A stretch of DNA of 64,000 bases from Thysanoteuthis rhombus. Lineage: Eukaryota; Mollusca; Cephalopoda; Oegopsida; Thysanoteuthidae. The notes under the pieces are model-generated. The model saw only the letters and a program-made list of their open reading frames with translations, was not told the origin of the DNA and ran no database searches. The stretch is taken from NCBI GenBank assembly GCA_963457665.1, contig OY735207.1:47976696-48040695 (forward strand), given 5' to 3'. Of this stretch, positions 55,300 through 64,000 are shown piece by piece (the stretch's first letter is position 1; every line of letters starts with the position of its first letter). The translations under genes were made by a program, and so were the position numbers.

Positions 55300-55352
<53 letters not shown>
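55300..55352. repeat. (AT)n microsatellite joined to family X repeat
   Basis: Ends where family X copy 2 begins. Confidence 0.95.
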
Positions 55353-55355
<3 letters not shown>

Positions 55356-55637
55356 GTCATCCACAGACAGCTGTTTCGTTAAATTACAACTCTTCAATGT
55401 GGCTATAGACTATCCATTATCCCGTCCAGTACCAGAGGGTAAGATCAAACCTTCGTTTCAGACCCAGAGGTTGGTATCGTCTCTCTACTCCACGGAACTG
55501 GACGATCAGTAAGGTTTAATTTAAGCGATACATTTGATAACGCATAGATTCCCCATCCACCAGAGTGTTCGATTCCATGTTGGAAGAGCATTGCATAAGC
55601 TTGCAATGAACGAGTTACCTCACCTAAAGAGTGCTCA

Positions 55638-55641
<4 letters not shown>
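55353..55641 (-). repeat. tRNA-derived repeat family X, copy 2
   Basis: Lies between two (TA)n tracts. Starts TGTGTCATCCACAGACAGCT and ends AAAGAGTGCTCAACCC, immediately before the next (TA)n. The tRNA-like module is near 55425-55505. Confidence 0.7.

Positions 55642-55695
<54 letters not shown>
55642..55695. repeat. (TA)n microsatellite between two family X repeats
   Basis: Separates copies 2 and 3. Confidence 0.95.
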
Positions 55696-55701
<6 letters not shown>

Positions 55702-55702
55702 A

Positions 55703-56002
55703 TTATTGTGTCATCCACAGACAGCTGTTTCGATGTATTGCATCTGTTTAGTGTGTCTATAGACTTTCCATTATCCTATCCAGTGCCGCGAGGTAGGATT
55801 GAAACCTTCACTTCAGAGGCCAATATCCTACCTCTGGACTACGGAACTGGACAGTCAGTAAAGCTGAATTTAAGCTATATATGTGTATTTACGTAGAAAC
55901 TCCTCATCCATCAGAGTGCTCTATTCCTATGAAAGAGCATTGCATAAGCCCACAATGGATGAGTTACTTCACTTAGTGCTCAACCCTGGATAGAGGAGCA
56001 TC
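55703..56002 (-). repeat. tRNA-derived repeat family X, copy 3 (tRNA-like module 55779-55851)
   Basis: The complement of 55779-55851 is a 73-base tRNA-sized module. Its ends TCCAGTT and CACTGGA pair at six of seven positions like an acceptor stem. GTAGTCCAGAGGTAGG resembles box A and GGTTTCAATCC resembles box B. The T-arm and anticodon arm are imperfect, so this is a SINE-type head and not a tRNA gene. Confidence 0.7.
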
Positions 56003-56122
56003 AATTATTGTGTCATCCACAGACAACTGTTTCGATGTATTACATCTCTTCAGTGTGGCTATAGACTTTCCATTATCCCATCCATTACTGCGAGGCTAGA
56101 TTGAAACCTTCACTTCAGAGGT

Positions 56123-56124
<2 letters not shown>
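56003..56124 (-). repeat. tRNA-derived repeat family X, copy 4 (truncated)
   Basis: Joined head-to-tail to copy 3 without a (TA)n spacer. It runs TGTGTCATCCACAGACAACT to TTCACTTCAGAGGTTG and is cut inside the tRNA-like module by a (TA)n tract. Confidence 0.65.

Positions 56125-56191
<67 letters not shown>
56125..56191. repeat. (AT)n microsatellite interrupting family X repeat
   Basis: Begins inside the tRNA-like module of copy 4. Confidence 0.95.
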
Positions 56192-56193
<2 letters not shown>

Positions 56194-56599
56194 AAAGGGA
56201 ATATATCAAGCAATATTCGATGTGTGTTGGGATAATTTCATAAAATGCCCAATGCATTCAACATTAAACATGACTTAGAGTAGAGCATCCACATGATCTC
56301 ATAAATGCTTTTTTCCTCATTAAGCTGCAAATCAATTGATGTACCTAGGCGTTGTTTATCTAATGCATTTATAAGAGAAATATGTCAATGGTCGATTCAA
56401 TTTCTTCCAGTTCAATCGATTTCTCTTCCATCTCCGTCTCTCTATATTGCCAATATATGAGTGAGCTCATTGCAAATTTCTCTCGATATCTTTTTTTTTG
56501 CGTAGATATCGACGAAATGTAGGAGCACAAGTCTAGCTAAAGATTTAAGAACATCATCGAATTTTCTTTTTAAAAAAAAGTAATAAAGTGTTTTTAAAA

Positions 56600-56700
56600 A
56601 GCTGGCTCTAGTTAGTCACCGAATAGAAACCTTCACATGACTAATGTCTTCTCGGCAGCCAACAGTGTCGGGGTGATCAATAAAACATTTGGGAAAAGGG
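56600..56700 (-). repeat. Dispersed repeat family A, end fragment
   Basis: CTAGTTAGTCACCGAATAGA and GGGTGATCAATAAAACATTT match the complement of the family end. The remainder diverges. Confidence 0.4.
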
Positions 56701-57385
56701 GGTTTTCAATCGATATAGTAATTCGCTCGCATCTTGGTTGGCAGTTTCTGTGTTCTGGAAGAGTTATTGACGCCATTCGGATAGATTTTATGGCACCAGT
56801 AGATACCATAGAGAATGTTCAAGTGCGTGCTCACTGCTACTTACAAAAGAGCGTAACTTTTATCAGTCAGATATGTTGGTTGAGAAGGGACTTCTACACT
56901 AGAGAGGCAAATCACAGGGGAATGAACGACGACGTTTTCGTGTGTAAAACACGACAGAAGTTTATTTGTTCCTATAAGTTTGAAACATGAGAGAAGACTA
57001 TTTTTTTGTAATAGCAAATGCAAATTCTTTTCAAAATAATGAGTGAAATAAGAGTCTGTAATGTTTGTACTTACTAATGTGTGACGTGAGCAGTTGAGTT
57101 TATGTAAATATTGATGAGACAAGAATTTTTTTTCCGGATTGTGTTGCTATCTCTTGGCTTCAACTGCTTAAATAATGGTTAGTCGTGTTTCCCAGGGAAG
57201 TTAAGGTCTTCTCTGGGAATTTTCACCATTTACTGTTCAAGGGGAATTATATCCTGGAAAATACTTATTCATTTTGCCTTATTTTGGTAATCGTAGTAAA
57301 ATACTTAGCCTTAGGCAGATTTTCAGGTGTGAGGTCATGTTTCCAAATTTAGTCATTGTTTTTCTAGGTAAATAGACAAATGAGA

Positions 57386-57476
57386 TTGAGAGAGAGAGAG
57401 AGAAAGAGAAGTGTGTGTGTGTGTGTGTGTCTGTGTGTTTGTGTGTCTGTGTGTCTGTTTATGTGTGTGAGTGCAT
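57386..57476. repeat. (GA)n then (GT)n simple repeat
   Basis: Compound low-complexity tract. Confidence 0.9.
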
Positions 57477-58517
57477 GTGTTTATTTCTAGTTTGTTCAAC
57501 AAATGTATTTGATTTAGTGATATTTTCATGATAATAAAATATTTCTATATCTATTATCGAATATTAAGGTGTGTTCATTACACAATGACCCCTAAAAAAA
57601 GTGTGTACTTTTGGAAAAAAAAAAAACCCCAAAAAACTAAAGGTCAAATTTAACAGAAAGTAACGTTGCAAATCGTACCCTATACTACAGCCTTTTGGGG
57701 GGAAAATTTTTTTTTTAAATCTCCAGACGTCATATAGATTAAATGTTTAAACTTTAATCCCTCTTCGTACAGTTCGTACATGCAATAAACACACTGCCAG
57801 TTAACCGGACCAACTTAAAAAGTGGAGATTCTGATTTGTTTCTAATAAAAAAACGTTTGCTTTTTTTAAAAAGTTTGATTTAAACCTTTATATCAGTTAA
57901 ATTCTTTCGGAAATTTTGCAGCAAGTGTTCTTTTTTCTTTTCTTTTTCTTTTTTTTTTCTATATCTCTGAGGTTTATTGAATTTGGTAAAAGGAGATTAT
58001 TACAAAACCGATTTCCAGAAAATCCCTGCACATTGAATTTTTTTTCCTGCAAATCTAATCAAGTGAGTTCTCTTTCGTATCCATTGGAAAGACTTCATTA
58101 AACCAAAATGTCATGAGATAGTAACTTGCCCGATGACGACAATTCACTTTAGTAAAACCTGTGATACTGAAAAGAGAGAAAAGAAAAAGAATTGAATCAT
58201 TGAAAAATTCAAATGATTCTGAGACTCATAAATGTTAATACACTCAAGTTTCTATTGAATCTATCAGTACGGAAATAAAGAAACGACCGTACATTTACTG
58301 TGGAAAGACTTCCCAATGTATAAGTGTCTTGTTGGAACCGTGCATACATTTATTTGGGAGTACTCTTTGTAGAATTTAGTTTTGAATTATATGAATCATT
58401 CATACAGTGGCTGACAACCTCGTTGCATACATTTACACTTACATGAACAGCTTGTTGGAACAGTTCACGACGTCTCTCCGGGGAGGGTGGTGCCATTTGA
58501 TATTTATAAGCTGAAAA

Positions 58518-58741
58518 CTAACTTGGGGCAATGGCACCTGTGTCCCCTCCAAAGTAGCCACTTTGGGAGCCCACATATTCAATCCCAGCGTTCTCTTTCA
58601 CTTTGCAAAACATTCTACTAAGTTCTATTTCGGGATCACTATCAGTTATCTCGTCGCGTTCTTCATAATCTCGTCCATGGTCTGAAACGCCCTTCTTTCC
58701 ATACAGTGATAAGCCAGAAGTCACGGGGAGCCTAATCTGGA
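58518..58741 (-). CDS. Possible terminal coding exon of an unrecognised minus-strand gene
   Basis: The minus-strand acceptor ttccctccttctcacag is followed by two bases and 73 open codons to TAG. The translation begins QIRLPVTSGLSLYGKKGVSD, continues through ERDEITDSDPEIELSRMFC, and ends GYFGGDTGAIAPS. Composition is hydrophilic and balanced, with no repeat character. A splice at this acceptor fits a final exon whose upstream partners would lie above 58741. No domain is recognised and no upstream exon was identified in the window. Confidence 0.33.
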
Positions 58742-59404
58742 CTGTGAGAAGGAGGGAAATCTGAAAGATCTGGATGATGCAATTATCACCAAAGAAAAAA
58801 CCTGCACAAGACGTGAAGAAATAGGGGGAAGGGTGATTGTGAATGTGACGACACAGTACACAAGGTCACTCATTTTGCGATTCATTGTTGACTGCGTAAC
58901 ATGTGGAATGCTCATGCATACACAGTGGAGTCCATTTCAATTGATTGCCAAGTCACATAAAAAACAACCAATTTCCAAGGTATTCAAAATGAATGGACTC
59001 TCTTCAGTGTTGATAGAAAAAAAATGCCGAATCAATAAAAATGACAATCAATCCCAATTATTGACTGAAAGAACATGTATTTTGCAACGTTATTTGACAA
59101 TTTTTGATTGCTCTGGTTGGCATAATAATGTGTTTCACGTTGGTGCAAGAGAAGCCAGGATTTCGAATCTTCAGCTTTAGACTTGCAGGCTTTGCCGGCC
59201 TGAAAGACTGTCGTAACATAATCACCCGCTACCTGAACCTATACTAGATTAAACTAAAGATTGGAAAATACCGAGATTTCCCAATTGTCCTAATACACTG
59301 AGATTTAAAAAAATAATGCATCTTGCTATCCAAATCAACTTATTTGCTTCTGCTCATGGATTTTCGTCTTTCCATCTTCCCCCAAATTAGCTATACTTCT
59401 CTAT

Positions 59405-59625
59405 CATGGGCTTCGATAAGCCAGTACTTTCTAGATTTGTCTTGTTCGTCTCACCATCTTATGTATAGTGTTGTCTTATGATCTCTTCATTTGAGATTGA
59501 GTATGATTCTCTCATGTGCATGTTGTATGGTTCTCCGTTAGAGAGTCAATCTTTCGGTTAGATACAATGTCTCTGCTCTGGTGACAATCAGAAGGATGCA
59601 TCGGTTGTTGACTTTTCAATTCAGA
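59405..59625 (-). mobile_element. RTE-type non-LTR remnant, internally rearranged
   Basis: On the minus strand it repeats segments of the RTE tail. The plus-strand text GCCAGTACTTTCTAGATTTG, CGTCTCACCATCTTATG and CATGTTGTATGGTTCTC is the complement of blocks in the 44-kb copy. Several blocks are missing between them, so this copy carries internal deletions. Confidence 0.5.
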
Positions 59626-60269
59626 AAATGTGGGATTTTCTTGTTCTTGAAAGTCGACCTTGCTCTACTAAAATTTTGCCAACTCAAACTTCGCTTGATA
59701 CCCTCTTCTTTTTGAAGATTTCATAAGGCTCAATTGTCTTATGTATATGTAGTGGTCTACTTTCTTTTGCTCTGCGCTTTCGATTTTAATCGTTGTCTCT
59801 TAACTCTCCCCAAATAGGTTACAGGGAGTATGTTTTGCGAAATGCGTATTTAACCAAAGGGAGGATGTTCCTGAACCTATCTTGTTCGCCTTTTAATTCC
59901 TCCAAAATTTCTCAAATCACCCTCGTGAGATGCTCTCAAGAATGCTCTTCTGATATTTGGGCAAGTCTGTAGAAGAATTTGCAACACGTGATGGCTACAA
60001 GATCACCGGGAGGATTAAGGTGAGGTGAATTACCTGGTCACACGCTGAATAAATCTTTTCGGGAAAAAATCAGGTTGCTGTAGCCTGAACGTGGCTCCAA
60101 TTGCGGTATACGCACCTGTTTTACCGATTACCAATACGTTAGATTCCAGGAAAGCTTATATACCCATTCCTTTCGAAGGGAAACATTCAGCTGCAAGAAT
60201 ATTCAAATCACATTAATAGAATGAAAGCATTGATGTCAAAATAAACACACACATATAAACATATATATA

Positions 60270-60574
60270 TGTTTGAGTGATCCATAGATAGCTGTTTTGT
60301 TGTATTGCAACTCTTCAGTGTGGCTACAGACTATCCATTATCCAATCCCGTACCACGAGGTAGGATCGAAACCTTCGCTTCAGACCCACAGGCTGGCATC
60401 TTGCCCCTGCCCTACGCAGAACTGGACAGTCAGTAAGGTTGAATTTAAGCAATATATTTCAGTCACACATAATTCCCCAGCCACCAGAGTGCTCTATTCT
60501 TAAACTAGAAGAGCATTGCATAAGCTTATCATGAAGTAGTTACCTCGCCTAAAGAGTGCTCAAGCCTGAATAAA

Positions 60575-60575
<1 letters not shown>
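60270..60575 (-). repeat. tRNA-derived repeat family X, copy 5
   Basis: GTGATCCATAGATAGCTGTT, GGTAGGATCGAAACCTTCGC, GAACTGGACAGTCAGTAAGG and AAAGAGTGCTCAAGCC. Its box B complement, GGTTTCGATCC, is closest to the canonical form. It abuts (TA)n at 60577. Confidence 0.7.

Positions 60576-60576
<1 letters not shown>

Positions 60577-60616
<40 letters not shown>
60577..60616. repeat. (AT)n microsatellite between family X repeats
   Basis: Separates copies 5 and 6. Confidence 0.95.
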
Positions 60617-60619
<3 letters not shown>

Positions 60620-60800
60620 GTCATCCACAGAAAGCTGTTTCGATGTACTACATCTCTTCAGTGTGGCTATAGACTTTCCATCAACCCATCCAGTACTGCA
60701 AGGCAGGATTGATTCAGAGACCAATATCCAACCTCTGAGCTACGAAACTGGACAATCAGTAAGGCTGAATTTAAGCGATAGATTCATTTATTTATCAAAG
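60615..60800 (-). repeat. tRNA-derived repeat family X, copy 6 (partial)
   Basis: Begins right after (TA)n with TGTGTCATCCACAGAAAGCT and runs through GAAACTGGACAATCAGTAAG to the AAGCGATAG block, then is lost. Box B region damaged by a small deletion. Confidence 0.65.
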
Positions 60801-60865
60801 TATTTACGACTTTTGGTCGAGTCTGTTTGTCTTTTAATTGTTTTGTTCGTCTCTTGTTTTGTTTG

Positions 60866-61510
60866 ACTGCACGATTTTTCCGTAAGTACTAAATGAATTT
60901 CCATTGAAACATTGTAGGAGGCTGGGCAATGGGGTTAAGAAACAAGCAGTTATATTTTGGTTTAGATCCAGGCATTTTCTCTTCTGACTGAGTGATATTT
61001 TCCAGGTTTTCTCTTTCAATCATTTGTATATACGCTTATGACTGTCCGGACGATATCTCAAAAGTATTTTTAATGAATTTCTATCAATGGAATTCTATAG
61101 AGCGAGAGACAATAAGCCACGTGAGAACCGATTAAATTATTTGAGCGCATCCATGCATAATTGTTTCTTCGACGTTGTCGTCACATGTACGAATCACACA
61201 ATATTTCTATAATTTCATGTCCGTCCACACGATATCTCCAGAAGTTATCAATAAATTTTAATTACATTTCGTGGAAGGATGGACAATATGATCGGTTATG
61301 GGAAAACCGATTAGATCTTGGAGCAGATCCAACCACAATTATCTTTTCTATGTCGTAGTTAGACTTCGAAATCACTTGATCATGCCTAATTTTGTATCTG
61401 TCCACACAGCATGTCCAGAAGTTCTCAATGCATTCCCATTATATTTTGTTGAACGGTCTGCCATTACGAAAGAATTGAGTAATTTTTGGGGCGGATCAAT
61501 GCATGCTTAC
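60866..61510. repeat. ~178-bp tandem repeat, four units
   Basis: Unit starts at about 60866, 61043, 61223 and 61400 (steps 177, 180, 177). The common text is GTCCACACGATATCTCCAGA, then AATTTCATT..GGACAATATG, GTTATGGGAAAACCGATTA and GAGCAGATCCA. The first unit is the most diverged. It follows directly on a family X repeat copy. Confidence 0.75.
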
Positions 61511-63289
61511 TCTTCCTGACAATGGCGTTTGCAGAGGTACGCCTCGGTTTCTATTTAACTCGTCGGTAATTATAATCAGATAAAGAACGGTATCAATTCA
61601 AGACATGCAAAACGCCGAAACACCACTCGACATTTCATTATTGAGTGTCGTAATGAATAGAGTCTCAAAGAAAGAGATAGCTAATTCTATTCGAAAAAAA
61701 AAAAGACAAATGACACGATCACGCCACCCAAATCTGAAAAACAGGTGATGTCTCGTTATTCTAGTATTGGAACGAGACAATAATATTCAAATGTAAGGCG
61801 ATAAATTATTGCTGGTAGGCTATTGAAAACGAACAAAATGATCAAGTTCCTGGCTTCCTTCTATTTCATCGAAGACAATTTTGATTTAGTCACTTCAGGA
61901 TGATTGTTATTCTTCCAAATATTCCCAAGAATGTTTGCATAATTGCATTGGCTCTAGTTGATACTCACAGTAATATTAAAGTAATTTAGCAATCCCACTG
62001 TATTTTTGAAACATCGAAATATTATGTCATTCAGTATATCCTTGGCTATGTTTAACACTTACTGGATATTGTGATTTTATAGAATGATAGCGGTTAAAAA
62101 ACTTGTTAGATCTATGATAAAATCGCTTTTTGTCTTGTTTTCTTGTCCAATTTCGTGACCTCTGCAATATATGGCAATGGCTGATCTGATCTTGCTCTAC
62201 AAACATTGAGATCAGACCAGAGTACTTCAGCTCAATTTTAAATGTGTGAAAGACTATGTTAATGGACACATCATTGACGTAACATGTCACCAACATAACA
62301 AAGGTTTTTTTTAATCGTATTCCAATTAAATTTTGTAGGAAATAAATGAATCTTGTAAGTCTGTTTCAAAGTGTGAAAACGAAGACGGAAAGAAATTCTG
62401 GAGAAGTGGTGACATTCAGCTCAAATCATCAGTGAATTTTTCATGTGTGATCACAGGAATGACTTGTTTTTCACTTGGTTCACAGTTTTGCAGGAATCGT
62501 TAATTTTGTTGGAACGATGAAGCTAATTTTTAAGTGATTGGAAGCGATGAGAACTATCTTTTCATTAGTACCCCTCCCCCTGTCAGACGATGCACATGTG
62601 TGTCTTGTGGCATGTACTGCCCATGTTTGACCATTCCATGGCTTCATTCAAGACAATTTTACGACCATGTGCTAGACTTAATATGCCTTCTCGCGGTACC
62701 GGACAGAGGGTGCGCTCATTTTGATACACTGAATGTTGCTCTATCGAAGGAAGGATTGTATGTGTCAAAGATATCATGCCAGTTCTGTTTGTTTATGGAA
62801 ATAGCCACCTTTTTTATCTTTTTTTTTTTCATTAAATAATTATTATGTATTTAAAAATGAAAAAAAATATCCAACATTTCTGAGAAACGATCCTTCTTTG
62901 ATGAATATTTTCTTTCCTTTTTGAACTTTTCGAAGATTCAAGTTATCCCCATGGAAGAAATGCCATCTGTAATTATTGATAGATTGACACGGACACACAA
63001 AAAAACAAACTGCTTTTTAAAGGTCATATTTTCTTATCGAGAACGATGTATTTTTAATGACCTTTGCGTGATGCGATATAGTTTATGATGAGGCTATTTG
63101 TGTATAAAGAAAAGCTCAGATCACAAAACTGGGGAAAGACCAGCACTTCGAATTAAATGGTTGGTATCCCGATTCACAATGTCCAATCCCAAGGGACTGC
63201 AAACTACACAGTCGTTACCGATTCACAAATAAGTAGTATATGCTCCCAGAATGCATTTTGTGTGTGTTGGGGGATAATAAGAACCTCAT

Positions 63290-63570
63290 CAAAAACCGTT
63301 TTGTTCCAATATTATTATCGTTTCTTTTGGGCAACTTCGTAAGTACCTCCTCTTGGAACTTTTCAGCATCAGCAGCAAAGAAGTGCTGTAGTTGCAGTTT
63401 TCTAAGTAATTTGATTATTATTCCCACCAAAGAATCCAATAAAAACCGGAGTGAATGATAATTCAGAAGTGCAATATCTGGTGAATAGACCGGAAGAGTG
63501 AAAATATCACAGTCAAAAAGTAATAATTCGCCCTGGTCACCAAGGAGCCACACGGGTTTGTATCAGTCTG
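63290..63570 (-). mobile_element. Mariner-like transposase remnant (C-terminal part)
   Basis: The minus-strand ORF contains VYSPDIALLNYHSLRFLLDS and, after an insertion, FFAADAEKFQEEVLTKLPKR. These resemble the YSPDLAPSDYHLF and FFA-K---FYE-GI-KLP-RW blocks of mariner transposases. The final catalytic Asp position (SDYH) reads Asn here. The N-terminal two thirds is absent or unrecognisable. Confidence 0.5.
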
Positions 63571-63583
63571 ATGAAATATTACT

Positions 63584-63616
63584 GTCTCTCTCTCTCTCCC
63601 TCTCTCTTTCTCTCTC
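63584..63616. repeat. (CT)n simple repeat
   Basis: CT-rich tract directly beside the mariner remnant. Confidence 0.9.
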
Positions 63617-64000
63617 GACTAATTCCAAACTTTTTTTGTCGATTGCTGTCTCCATTTATTCCTCGGCGGAATACTTGGTGGAACAAATGATTTGTTTTCC
63701 CGGAAGGAACTCTCAGTAGGTGACTCCTTGTATATCGCAACATTTACACAACATACCTTGTTTGGATTGATATCGGCTTTTGTTATCGTTAATGGTGAAC
63801 CCCTTCATTTTTCTTACAATGAAATTCATTTTGCTGATAGCTTTGTAATAGCGTTCTCGTGACTACGGACGGATTTTTTTTTAAATTTTTGTTTTGATTT
63901 TTTTTTTAAAATTACTTTTTTTTTATTGTTCTTTAATTTCAACGACTTTATTCCGTCATTAGAAGATGAATTAAATTCTATTTTACTTCATCAGTTGCGT

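Larger units (their letters stand above)
56700..60265. other. Intergenic sequence with one possible exon and an RTE fragment
   Basis: Contains the simple repeat at 57386-57476, the candidate exon at 58518-58741 and the RTE remnant at 59405-59625. The remainder shows nothing recognised. Confidence 0.6.
61511..64000. other. Intergenic sequence at right end
   Basis: Only the mariner remnant and an adjacent CT tract are recognisable. The last 150 bases are T-rich. Confidence 0.6.

Noticed and set aside
55779-55851. tRNA gene on the minus strand
   Set aside because: Size and acceptor stem fit, but T-arm and anticodon arm are imperfect, and five relatives in repeat context show it is a tRNA-derived repeat head.
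56637-56990. 117-codon plus-strand ORF
   Set aside because: Its first part overlaps a family A repeat fragment in complement orientation and the rest shows no domain.

Overview
The window is animal nuclear DNA. Coding sequence comes as short exons bounded by AG and GT, introns are long and AT-rich, and the rest is dense with (TA)n/(CA)n microsatellites, tRNA-derived SINE-like repeats, RTE-type LINE tails, pogo/Tigger, mariner and MITE remnants, and minisatellites. The texture suits a lophotrochozoan, probably a coleoid cephalopod (octopus or squid). That assignment is inference, because no species marker is present.

One cellular gene is recognised with confidence. It is the beta-1 subunit of soluble guanylate cyclase (GUCY1B1), on the + strand from 6282 to the stop codon at 36648-36650. 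Nine coding exons join with consistent splice phases into 622 codons. The first exon begins exactly at Tyr2, so only the initiator Met is missing. It must lie in an upstream exon, probably before base 1. With that Met the protein has 623 residues. The haem-ligand His falls at residue 105 and the Y-x-S-x-R motif at 135-139, the same numbers as in the mammalian protein. H-NOX, H-NOBA/PAS, coiled-coil and cyclase domains are all intact.

Layout: 1-6281 is upstream or intron-1 sequence, with a decayed Tigger/pogo transposase on the minus strand (about 1861-2860), a tRNA-like repeat and microsatellites. 6282-36650 is the gene; its introns hold a repeated ~500-bp element of unknown type, a pogo-like MITE, minisatellites and RTE tails. 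36651-64000 is downstream sequence. It has candidate poly(A) signals, a 21-bp minisatellite, a minus-strand RTE endonuclease/RT remnant (52.0-53.7 kb), at least six copies of a minus-strand tRNA-derived repeat coupled to (TA)n tracts (49-61 kb), a ~178-bp tandem repeat and a mariner remnant at the right end.

Three short minus-strand segments (28958-29139, 50707-50809, 58518-58741) look like acidic terminal coding exons behind good acceptors. They match no family I know and are given at low confidence. I saw no bacterial-type operon, CRISPR array, rRNA gene or convincing functional tRNA gene.
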